Positions 9,401-13,138 of a stretch of 13,138 nt of DNA are shown piece after piece. Source of the stretch: Phoronis ovalis (lineage: Eukaryota; Phoronida; Phoronidae). The notes below the pieces were generated by a model. That model worked only from the letters and a program-made list of their open reading frames with translations. It was not told the origin of the DNA and searched no databases. The translations under genes and the position numbers were made by a program. The DNA is taken from positions 1 through 13,138 of the forward strand of contig JAOXYB010040173.1 of the NCBI GenBank assembly GCA_028565635.1. Reading direction: 5' to 3'. Every line of letters starts with the position of its first letter. Positions within the stretch are counted from its first letter, which is position 1.

Positions 9401-10693
9401 GATGCAATATTTATTACAGGTGATACACTGGTTTCATTTGTTGACCTTTTGGGTAATGTTGACACTGGTGTTCTGATTCCTCATATAGAGCGTACATACA
9501 GTTCTTTGCTTAGTAAGCGAAGACTCCCTGGTTTATTTGGCGTAGGATGGAGCTTTGCACTGATGTAAGTCCAAAATTGTGAAAAGCCTACAACGGTTGT
9601 TAGGACTTTTGTACTGAGTTTTATAATCACAGTTTATATATGTGACTATTTTTGAAACTTTTTTATACACAGTAAAGACATCTATATACTTTAAAGAATA
9701 AGTTATAAAATGTATAATTATATCCTTTTTTCCGTTCTCAATTAAATTGGATCTTTAAAAATTGTACAATTCACTACAAAAATAATTTAGATTACATACT
9801 TCAGTAGTTTTGATGGCGTACAATAATTCTGCTAACCATCATTTACTAACCTGCTGCTACAACTCATTGTTTTTTAATGTTTTGTGTATGGACTATTGTT
9901 TGCAGAGAAACAAGGATAGAGTCGGTGAATGAGAAAGAAATTCGTCTAGTAGATGATGGTGAAGAGTTCAATTTCATTTATGATGCTAATTCCAGAGCGT
10001 ACATGTCGCAGAGAGGTAGAATTTCACCAAGTGGAGATGATGGTAAATAAATTTCAACATCAAATCATTATAAAGAAAATAAAAACTTGTTTTTTATTTT
10101 GTTACTAGATAGACTTTAACCAAAGACAGGGAGTGCGTAGTTACCATGCACCATCCAATAGCTTCCCTTGTTTATAATTAAAAACAATGCACATTGAACA
10201 TTATCAGTTGAAATAAAATTCCAGTTGAAGGATTCTTTATGGCACAAGGATATAACTGAATCAGATATGAAATGAAACCTTCTCATGAGGAAGTTGAATA
10301 AATGATCAAGAAGATATTCTGAGATTAATTGTCAAAAACTGTTTATAATTTGATATGTTTTTGTTATTTCAGCTAAGTTTATACAATCATATGAAATTTT
10401 GATATATGATGAAGTGAACTTTAAATATTTCCATTTTTCAAATTTTCAGATCTTATATACACTACACTGGACACCGGACGCCAGTACATTTTCAATGGTT
10501 CAACTAAATTCCTGTATAAGATACATAGTCCAAGCGCAAAGGAAATGATACACATACAGTACAACCAATTGGGAAAACCTGTGATGCTGACAGCTTCTAA
10601 TGGTGAAAGTCTAAAACTGCAATATAATTCAGAAAATCTGGTTAGACGAGCCGAACTTAAGACAACAGCTAGTCAAGTTGGAAAATCAGTTTG
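378..10693 (+). CDS. Multi-exon gene: Ig-like/HYR/Fn3/CARDB(x9)/PPC/IPT/RHS giant extracellular protein (both ends missing)
   Basis: Proposed join: 378-455, 649-909, 1138-1407, 1757-2808, 3291-3411, 3671-3775, 4034-4224, 4624-4785, 5034-7200, 7616-9109, 9420-9564, 9906-10042, 10450-10693. Every intron is GT-AG and phases match across all twelve junctions (1,1,1,0,1,1,0,0,1,1,2,1), giving about 6.4 kb without an internal stop. The many N-x-S/T sequons and all-beta adhesion domains suggest a secreted or surface protein. The beta-domain stalk would present an RHS shell at its C-terminal side. No signal peptide, start or stop is inside the window, so the full length is unknown. By family knowledge, CARDB and PPC domains are mostly prokaryotic, and the RHS fold encapsulates C-terminal cargo. 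The function here is not known. It is not a teneurin: no EGF or NHL region precedes the RHS start. Confidence 0.85.
649..909 (+). CDS. Exon 2: Ig-like module 1
   Basis: The exon is bounded by an acceptor ATCTTCAG and donor GTAAGT (910-915), phase 1 to phase 1, and encodes exactly one domain of about 87 residues. It opens with DITPPVVTF and ends YYTIYVQATDITGNVALP...WFV. The proline-rich opening and the Y-x-V-x-A-x-D-x-x-GN motif near the end are typical of bacterial-type Ig-like repeats, which are also found in animal surface proteins. Two cysteines (in HCTL and VLCNN) probably form a disulfide. NVS and NNS sequons are present. A symmetric 1-1 one-domain exon can be duplicated or shuffled without breaking the frame. 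Confidence 0.85.
1138..1407 (+). CDS. Exon 3: Ig-like module 2
   Basis: The exon follows ATTTTAG and ends before GTACTT (1408), phase 1-1, about 90 residues. The first codon is split: G from exon 2 plus AT gives Asp of DLTAPLVTL, the same opening as module 1. The end reads YILSVMATDGVGNIGAATEYSW, parallel to the end of module 1, so the two exons are diverged tandem duplicates. It is richer in cysteine than module 1 (HCNDYQCSYMCS, PCTS), giving two likely disulfides. The open frame extends 5' into the intron, but the acceptor and phase fix the boundary. Confidence 0.85.
1408..1756. other. Intron between exons 3 and 4, nothing recognised
   Basis: 349 bp of AT-rich intron bounded by GTACTT and TATTTTAG. 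No repeat, conserved element or extra exon was seen. Confidence 0.7.
1757..2808 (+). CDS. Exon 4: Cys-containing Ig-like, HYR-like, Fn3-like and first CARDB domain
   Basis: A 1,052-bp exon, phase 1 in and phase 0 out (donor GTAAAT at 2809). About 1757-1986 encodes DFTPPTISSL...SDKAGNVASSSQNITF, another Ig-like module. About 1987-2241 is HYR-like, with four cysteines and the hallmark TFTRTWTVTDDCGESATF, which resembles modules common in Bacteroidetes surface proteins and in animal HYR proteins. About 2242-2511 looks Fn3-like (NVPLYQELTWPMYPGASQYD, later MLWQVYYMTPSG...WGFET). From 2512 the first CARDB repeat begins (ADFVLTSISVPVQAFSGQSV, then INWVVQNKGSAAANTFSWYD) and runs on into exon 5. Fn3 is assigned from the general pattern only; the other calls are firmer. 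Confidence 0.85.
2942..3234. repeat. 13-bp direct repeat pair flanking a 267-bp segment
   Basis: GACATGAATTTGA occurs at 2942-2954 and again, identical, at 3222-3234 inside the same intron. The 267 bp between them contain the inverted-repeat element at 3037-3157. The pair could be a target-site duplication of an older, larger insertion, or a chance or ancient local duplication. The enclosed segment shows no poly-A tail or other recognisable ends, so the interpretation is weak although the repeat itself is plain. Confidence 0.5.
3037..3157. mobile_element. MITE-like inverted-repeat element with CTATAGAATT core
   Basis: This 121-bp element lies in the intron between exons 4 and 5. The left end CCCTTACAAAAATGTTCTAT is mirrored by the right end; reverse-complemented, the right end reads CCCTTACGAAAAATGTCTAT, so the arms differ only by single-base indels. 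The interior repeats TCTATAGAATTCTATAGAGC-like units, so almost the whole element can fold into one long hairpin. It is flanked by TT on both sides (3035-3036, 3158-3159), possibly a 2-bp target duplication. There is no coding capacity. The superfamily cannot be fixed; terminal CCCTT recalls piggyBac-like ends, but no TTAA duplication is present. Confidence 0.75.
3291..3411 (+). CDS. Exon 5: end of CARDB 1 and start of CARDB 2
   Basis: After AACTTACAG the frame opens in phase 0 with IEELDRTNN, the conserved end of a CARDB repeat (the E-x-x-x-x-NN pattern), continues to VTVTLTPPPNLIVDNV and stops at FSG before donor GTAAGA (3412), phase 1. The PPPNLIV segment is the linker plus first strand of the second CARDB repeat, so the exon boundaries cut through domains rather than between them. 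Confidence 0.85.
3671..3775 (+). CDS. Exon 6: middle of CARDB 2
   Basis: A 105-bp exon, phase 1-1, between CATATTTAG and donor GTAAAT (3776). It encodes ENFQVSYTVKNAGTGVTKED followed by SWWDRIYLSRNNML. V-x-N-x-G followed by a W-x-D-x-I/V-Y-L-S segment is the clearest CARDB signature in the window and recurs in the repeats of exons 4 and 8-10. Confidence 0.88.
3895..3924. repeat. Perfect 10-bp inverted repeat (hairpin) in an intron
   Basis: GCTATCTATG (3895-3904) and CATAGATAGC (3915-3924) are perfect reverse complements around a 10-nt loop, inside the intron between exons 6 and 7. It could be a remnant of a small inverted-repeat element or a chance stem in AT-rich DNA. No target duplication was seen. 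Confidence 0.5.
4034..4224 (+). CDS. Exon 7: end of CARDB 2
   Basis: Preceded by TTGATTTTAG and followed by GTATGT (4225); phase 1 in, phase 0 out. The split codon again gives Asp (G plus AT). It reads DSDDYVLGNFKHTGILASGV...YGNFTIFVSNDIYNNVYEHS and ends NEEDNSAAME. The G-x-F-x-I-x-V-x-x-D strand and the acidic, Asn-rich close (E-x-x-x-EDN) are the expected second half of a CARDB repeat. Confidence 0.87.
4225..4623. other. Intron between exons 7 and 8, nothing recognised
   Basis: 399 bp of intron bounded by GTATGT and CTTTCAG. Apart from a short TAAACTG/CAGTTTA stem near 4463-4481 there is no structure and no coding signal. Confidence 0.65.
4624..4785 (+). CDS. Exon 8: start of CARDB 3
   Basis: After CTTTCAG the frame enters in phase 0: MPLNVILSPPPDLYVVSLQV, then ITIEYQVVNQGAGEPFEFWW and NDKV. 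The donor is taken as GTTAGT at 4786 (phase 0). A donor three bases earlier (4783, GTGGTT) is also in frame but weaker. The first Met is not a start codon: it lies inside a linker matching the one before CARDB 2. At the exon 8/9 join the usual YLS-type strand after W-x-D is abbreviated. Confidence 0.8.
5034..7200 (+). CDS. Exon 9: CARDB 3 (end) through CARDB 9 (start)
   Basis: A 2,167-bp exon (722 codons), phase 0 in after TTTTTTTAG and phase 1 out at GTAAGT (7201). It holds the tail of CARDB 3 to about 5260 and then full repeats from about 5262 (ADLALEM), 5643 (RPDLAVVMFN), 6018 (SPDLSVTDVE), 6384 and 6777 (PDLKPTF); a ninth begins near 7137 (TDLAVVSVNI). Each is about 120-130 residues: PDL, then V-x-N-x-G, then W-x-D-x-I/V-x-x-S, then a Y-x-x-V-x-x-D strand and an E-x-x-x-NN close. 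PSKPSAMLDV and GDLPDLKP mark linkers. NSS, NDS, NYT, NIS, NVT and NTT sequons support extracellular exposure. The repeats are strongly diverged, so the array is old. In prokaryotic proteins CARDB is a cell-adhesion-related beta-sandwich; ligands here are unknown. Confidence 0.92.
7201..7615. other. Intron between exons 9 and 10, nothing recognised
   Basis: 415 bp between a perfect GTAAGT donor and an AATTTTAG acceptor. It interrupts CARDB 9 at the same place (just before the second strand, phase 1) as the intron that interrupts CARDB 2. No repeat or RNA was seen inside. Confidence 0.7.
7616..9109 (+). CDS. Exon 10: end of CARDB 9, PPC-like, IPT/TIG-like, Ig-like and helical pre-RHS linker
   Basis: A 1,494-bp exon, phase 1-1, after TTAATTTTAG and before GTTAGT (9110). 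It starts DLTVNWGIRNNGALQADGY (CARDB 9) up to about 7935. About 7936-8244 resembles the bacterial pre-peptidase C-terminal (PPC) fold: FIIPNVPTEETLIVKLTS, LYVRHNNPATQYEYD, then GDYYLLVENTNP. About 8248-8535 looks IPT/TIG-like (FEITRSSPLTAAPLGNTTIS). About 8541-8910 is another Ig-like stretch with LRPGETGLITIDYQNVGNTD. From about 8930 a predicted helical segment begins WEPVWSNFLQAVGTTWASLS and runs to GGLTG, leading into the RHS start. By memory, large bacterial RHS surface proteins have a similar segment at this place; a profile search would settle the PPC and IPT calls. Confidence 0.88.
9110..9419. other. Intron between exons 10 and 11, nothing recognised
   Basis: 310 bp from GTTAGT to TTATTACAG. 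It separates the helical linker from the RHS entry motif. The sequence is AT-rich with T-runs and no recognisable element. Confidence 0.7.
9420..9564 (+). CDS. Exon 11: RHS shell entry motif
   Basis: The exon lies between TTATTACAG and GTAAGT (9565), phase 1 in and phase 2 out. It reads GDTLVSFVDLLGNVDTGVL, then IPHIERTYSSLLSKRRLPGL and FGVGWSFAL. The R-T-Y-[NS]-S ... G-x-x-G-x-GWS pattern is the conserved beginning of the RHS core domain (DUF6531-like N-terminal part) of bacterial RHS/YD-repeat proteins, where it follows a sentence-like G-D/N-L opening as here. RHS shells are hollow beta-cocoons; in bacteria they enclose a C-terminal toxin, and in teneurins they form an extracellular barrel. 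Confidence 0.87.
9565..9905. other. Intron between exons 11 and 12, nothing recognised
   Basis: 341 bp from GTAAGT to GTTTGCAG, phase 2. AT-rich, no repeat or coding signal seen. Confidence 0.65.
9906..10042 (+). CDS. Exon 12: RHS shell, continuation
   Basis: Acceptor GTTTGCAG, donor GTAAAT (10043), phase 2 in and phase 1 out. The junction codon with exon 11 is ATA (Ile), giving the join FALI-ETRIES. It reads KEIRLVDDGEEFNFIYDANS, then RAYMSQRGRISPSGDDG. In bacterial RHS proteins the GWS motif is followed by a stretch of this kind (strand, then L-x-D-x-DG-x-x-x-x-F, then a variable loop). An earlier in-frame GT (GTAGAA in the RGR region) would shorten the exon but break the phase to exon 13. 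Confidence 0.82.
10043..10449. other. Intron between exons 12 and 13, nothing recognised
   Basis: 407 bp from GTAAAT to ATTTTCAG, phase 1. AT-rich with no recognisable repeat or RNA. Confidence 0.65.
10450..10693 (+). CDS. Exon 13: RHS shell, first degenerate YD repeats
   Basis: After AATTTTCAG it opens with Asp from G plus AT, then LIYTTLDTGRQYIFNGSTKF and LYKIHSPSAKEMIHIQYNQL-GKPV, then SLKLQYNSENLVRRAEL. T-x-x-G-x-x-Y-x-F followed by Q-Y-N-x-x-G and L-x-Y-N-x-x-N-L-V-x-R are degenerate YD repeats in the order expected for an RHS shell. The proposed donor is GTATGC at 10694, phase 2. Without splicing the frame reads on to a TGA at 10737-10739. Only about two repeats are encoded here, so most of the shell must lie in exons beyond the window, unless the gene is truncated. 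The donor choice is the uncertain part. Confidence 0.75.
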
Positions 10694-11456
10694 GTATGCT
10701 TTGTTATTGTTGCGCAATTCATTGTCTCAACTTCTTTGACTATAATATCTGTTACCCTGAATTCTGGAATACATCACCGGTAACTAGTAATTTTTCAACA
10801 AAAAATTTGAAAAATAATATTAGAAGCTAAAAACACTGTTTAGGTTTGTTTTGAATTATATTGTAGTTTCAAATTTTTCGTTGAAAAAATGTTTTGTGAT
10901 CAGCTATTTTAAACAATGGTAGAGGTATGTAAAAATAGATAGGTTTTAACTTTTTAAATGGTTTTTAGAGGATATTTCAGTGAAAATACAGTTGTATTCA
11001 AATTGGGCTTGACTTTACATGTTCGCTACATCTGGGTGCTTTCATGTTAAATACATTCCAAAGAGGTTATTCTGAGGTACTGTTATGTCATTAATACAGA
11101 GTTTTATTCCCTGAAAGTATTGCCTGTATTCAAAACCATTTTTTGTCTGAAAACCCTTTATTAATTAAAAATATTCTAATATACACTTTTTCCTTTGGAT
11201 ACATGTACTGGAAAATTATTTGTGCAGTCCAATTACATTTTACCATTATTACAGTGCCTTTAGATTATGGTGTTGAGTCTGTAAAATGGGGCAGAAATTT
11301 TTGAATGGGAATAAGTTTTTTATTTTTATTTGTATGAATTTAAATTTGTTTATAGACGTAGACTTCAGAAATATAAGTAAACTGTCTTTGCCAGTTTTTG
11401 TTATTGGCACAGAATTTGAAAATTATGATAATAATTGTATTTTTAAGAAAAAATGA
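10694..11456. other. Probable start of a long intron, no exon recognised
   Basis: After the proposed donor at 10694 I find no acceptor followed by a phase-2-compatible open frame with RHS-like residues. The sequence is AT-rich, with many T and A runs. It is either the 5' part of an intron longer than 2.4 kb or, if the gene stops at 10739, untranslated and intergenic DNA; no AATAAA follows closely after 10739. Confidence 0.55.
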
Positions 11457-11464
11457 GCTCACCT
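11457..11464. repeat. Target-site duplication, left copy
   Basis: GCTCACCT directly precedes the CCCCGGGG terminus; the identical 8-mer starts at 11842 beyond the other terminus. Confidence 0.75.
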
Positions 11465-11842
11465 CCCCGGGGATACTCAAGTTATTTTTTGGTGGGGGTG
11501 TGCAGCCCAGTTGAAAATTTTGGATTTGGATTGTTTACTTCTTACTGTATTATTTTGGATTGCTACCGTAAAGATATTCAAAAATTTGGATTGCTACCCA
11601 CTGCTTACAGCAAATAATTTGGATTAAATTTTGGAATTTGGTTTGTATCAGTCAGTTTGCGTAAAAATGGATTGCTATACTCAAATATCTTAAAATTTTG
11701 GATTGATATACTCTTACATTTCACAAAATTTGGATTGCTACACTAAAATTTGGATTGGGTTTGGTATCACAAGCTAACATTTTGGATTGGGTTCCGCCAG
11801 CACATCCCCATAGTAAAAAAAATCCGAGTACCCTCCCCGGGG
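11465..11842. mobile_element. Non-autonomous TIR transposon with internal TTTGGATTG array
   Basis: The left end CCCCGGGGATACTCAAGTTA (to about 11503) is an imperfect inverted copy of the right end (about 11800-11842), which reverse-complemented begins CCCCGGGGAGGGTACTCGGA; both arms end in a GGGG-x-TGTGC block. The flanks carry GCTCACCT at 11457-11464 and again at 11842-11849 (8 bp if the last G is counted as flank, otherwise 7 bp CTCACCT). TIRs plus an 8-bp duplication would suit a hAT-type insertion, but no transposase is encoded and the terminal bases are not diagnostic. The middle is almost entirely TTTGGATTG-containing units. Confidence 0.8.
11517..11790. repeat. Irregular array of TTTGGATTG(CTAC) motifs
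   Basis: About ten occurrences of TTTTGGATTG, ATTTGGATTGCTAC and close variants lie in one orientation, spaced irregularly (roughly 15-45 bp) by AT-rich filler. They occupy most of the interior of the terminal-inverted-repeat element. The variant ends (GCTACC, GATATACTC, GCTATACTC, GGGTT) suggest decayed units of a longer repeat. Confidence 0.75.
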
Positions 11843-11849
11843 CTCACCT
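11842..11849. repeat. Target-site duplication, right copy
   Basis: GCTCACCT follows the right terminus CCCCGGG. Its first G overlaps the palindromic terminus, so the duplication is 7 or 8 bp depending on where the cut is placed. Confidence 0.75.
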
Positions 11850-12048
11850 TGAGGTTTCACCTGTTTCATTTGACCTTTACATGACCTTTTGACCTCAAGC
11901 CCATAATAGGTACTATATATGGCCTAGAGCTTACGCTATATGGCCTTGTTTTTTTAATATCTTAAATATATTATTCTAATATTTAGCACTGGTGGCACCT
12001 TAATTTCTCCTCTTTTTAAGAAAGGATTAATTGCAGATAGATATATTC

Positions 12049-12069
12049 TATATGAACAGTGTTCATATA
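12049..12069. repeat. 21-bp palindrome
   Basis: Ten-base arms TATATGAACA and TGTTCATATA are perfect complements around a single central G. No target duplication or partner was found. Confidence 0.55.
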
Positions 12070-12265
12070 AATTTTACCACCCACTCACCCCCCTGAATGT
12101 ATGGATGTTGGTTTTTGAGTTCCAGTACAAAATCACGGAATTTTAGTAACCCGCACCTATAAAAAACTATGGATGTTAGCTTGTGAAACAATTAACTAAC
12201 AAGCTGTGTGCCCCTGTGAGTGAGTGAAGCAGCAAGGGTCATTAATTAATTAGCAAGCTGATACT

Positions 12266-12299
12266 GTATTATATACATTGTTTATATTCTATATAATAC
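12266..12299. repeat. AT-rich inverted repeat
   Basis: GTATTATATA and TATATAATAC pair perfectly across a 14-nt loop. Outside the arms, ACT/AGT continues the symmetry after a short gap, which hints at a small inverted-repeat element. Confidence 0.45.
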
Positions 12300-13041
12300 A
12301 CTCAGTGGCAGTTCTCCTATAGAGGAAGAAAATAAGAAAAGAAGAAAATAATGAAATAAACATGGAATGAAAATCCTATCTGTGTTGCCTTTGCTTCAGC
12401 ATTCTCAGTATCGAGAACTAAGAGTAATTATAATACATGTATTATTTTCCATTTGCTGGAAGTTCTCATGCACTGTCATTGACAAGCAGGCGATATGCAA
12501 AGGGCACGTTCACACCAGATCTCCACCAAATTTATCGATCTATAAAAAGCAGAAGACACCGGATTTAAATACCTGTAGTGACAAAAACAGATGTTTAGTA
12601 GCAAAATCGCTAAAAAATTGTTCATACTGTTTTTGGATTGCAGTATATATAATTTGTTTTCTATTGGAATTTTTCCAAACAGCATTTTTGAGTGAGACTC
12701 AATTATTATATCAATAATGTTTTATCCACAGCAATATCTCAATTCGGCTTCCATTTTCTTCCACTTGGGGTCACTGACATTAATCAGATATAACAATTGA
12801 TGATTCCAAGCGGGAGAGCATTGAACCAATCCAATAGTTTGTACAAATTGATGTTTTAAAAAATGTTTTACTTTCTCAACTGTGTAAGTATTTTTAAAAT
12901 AGTTTTACAATTTTTACCGATATCTGTATGTGTTATGTATTTGGCGTAGTGATATCATAGTAATATATTAAGTAGTTCTGATAATGGCTGCCTCCTTGTT
13001 CATCTGATGATATACACGTTACACATAAACACAACAATTAT

Positions 13042-13059
13042 TGGCAACGAGGATTGAGC
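13042..13059 (+). promoter_or_regulatory. Retrotransposon primer-binding site, tRNA-Ser(GCU)-like
   Basis: TGGCAACGAGGATTGAGC starts with TGG, as a site complementary to tRNA 3' CCA must. It then matches the complement of the acceptor end of animal tRNA-Ser(GCU), which I recall as ending CCTCGTCG-CCA, with a single mismatch in the first 13 bases. It lies 24 bases upstream of the gag start. The LTR should end just before it, perhaps at the CA of 13035-13036; its left boundary (possibly TGTTATGT at 12931) is uncertain. Confidence 0.65.
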
Positions 13060-13065
13060 CAAACC

Positions 13066-13138
13066 ATGGCAGAAACACCAACGAGAACTATTGGTAACAT
13101 TGAATCATTTGACGACTCAATTGAGTCATGGGAGACTT
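13066..13138 (+). CDS. gag: 5' end of a Ty3/gypsy-like gag (cut by window edge)
   Basis: An ATG in a good context (ACCATGG) opens a frame running to the window end, 24 codons. It carries IGNIESFDDSIESWET, and the F-D-x-S-x-x-S-W pattern is what I know from the N-terminus of many animal gypsy-type Gag proteins. The primer-binding site just upstream makes the call coherent. The element is in the same orientation as the host gene. Whether it is intact cannot be told, because only its first 73 coding bases are present. There is no sign of an envelope or other gene in the visible part. Confidence 0.65.
   Translation, partial: MAETPTRTIGNIESFDDSIESWET

Larger units (their letters stand above)
11850..12930. 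other. Non-coding stretch with AT-rich palindromes, no gene recognised
   Basis: The stretch contains a near-perfect palindrome TATATGAACA-G-TGTTCATATA (12049-12069), an inverted repeat GTATTATATA/TATATAATAC (12266-12275 and 12290-12299), and a degenerate direct repeat ATTAACTAACAAGCTG / ATTAATTAGCAAGCTG (about 12190-12205 and 12245-12260). Open frames on both strands around 12367-12717 have a composition unlike a real protein and show no known motif. Small decayed transposons are the likeliest content. Confidence 0.5.

Noticed and set aside
378-10693. Teneurin gene
   Set aside because: No transmembrane segment, EGF repeats or NHL propeller precede the RHS region; it is preceded by CARDB, PPC-like and Ig-like domains.
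11848-11898. CTTGAGGT/ACCTCAAG stem around TGACCT-rich sequence as a hormone-response element
   Set aside because: TGACCT direct repeats are common in invertebrate repeat DNA and no promoter is nearby; there is not enough to call a regulatory site.
12367-12717. 116-codon plus-strand open frame
   Set aside because: The composition is irregular, there are no domain motifs, and the overlapping opposite-strand frame is equally long. It lies among transposon debris with no splice context. Probably chance.
12733-12800. Possible next gene exon after TTATCCACAG
   Set aside because: The phase-2 frame needed after exon 13 reaches a stop after about 15 codons and shows no RHS residues.
1-13138. Bacterial contamination or a bacterial RHS locus
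   Set aside because: Twelve GT-AG introns with consistent phases, LTR retrotransposon features and MITEs are eukaryotic.

Overview
This window looks like AT-rich, intron-rich nuclear DNA from an invertebrate animal, probably marine (mollusc, cnidarian or similar). The lineage cannot be fixed from the sequence. The evidence is many short in-frame ORFs bounded by GTAAGT-type donors and TTTTAG/TTTCAG-type acceptors with compatible phases, several non-autonomous DNA transposons, and the 5' end of an LTR retrotransposon. No bacterial operon features, tRNA, rRNA or CRISPR were seen.

Positions 378-10693 hold thirteen plus-strand exons that join into one open frame of about 6.4 kb (about 2,140 codons). 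Both ends of the gene are missing: there is no start codon or signal peptide on the 5' side, and the last exon ends at a donor with no downstream exon recognised. Intron phases agree at all twelve junctions. In order, the product reads: the end of an unidentified domain; two one-exon Ig-like modules; a cysteine-containing Ig-like module; an HYR-like module ending in a WTVTDDCG-type motif; a fibronectin-III-like module; nine tandem CARDB-type repeats; a PPC-like (bacterial pre-peptidase C-terminal) beta-sandwich; an IPT/TIG-like domain; another Ig-like domain; a short helical linker; and the opening of an RHS/YD-repeat shell (RTYSS...GLFGVGWSF, then degenerate YD repeats). Many N-x-S/T sequons fit a secreted or surface protein. 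The order CARDB array, PPC, Ig-like, helical linker, RHS start resembles large bacterial surface or polymorphic-toxin proteins as I recall them. Here it sits in a spliced animal gene that is not a teneurin, and this is the most interesting feature of the window.

Intron contents: the intron after exon 4 (2809-3290) carries a 121-bp MITE with inverted ends, set between two 13-bp direct repeats. Another intron (3776-4033) contains a perfect 10-bp hairpin. The other introns are AT-rich with nothing recognisable.

From 10694 to the window end I see no further exon. This part, probably a long intron, contains a 377-378-bp element with GC-rich imperfect terminal inverted repeats, an 8-bp target duplication (GCTCACCT) and an internal array of TTTGGATTG motifs. 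AT-rich palindromes follow. Near the right edge are a primer-binding site matching a tRNA-Ser 3' end and the first 24 codons of a Ty3/gypsy-like gag, in the same orientation as the gene.
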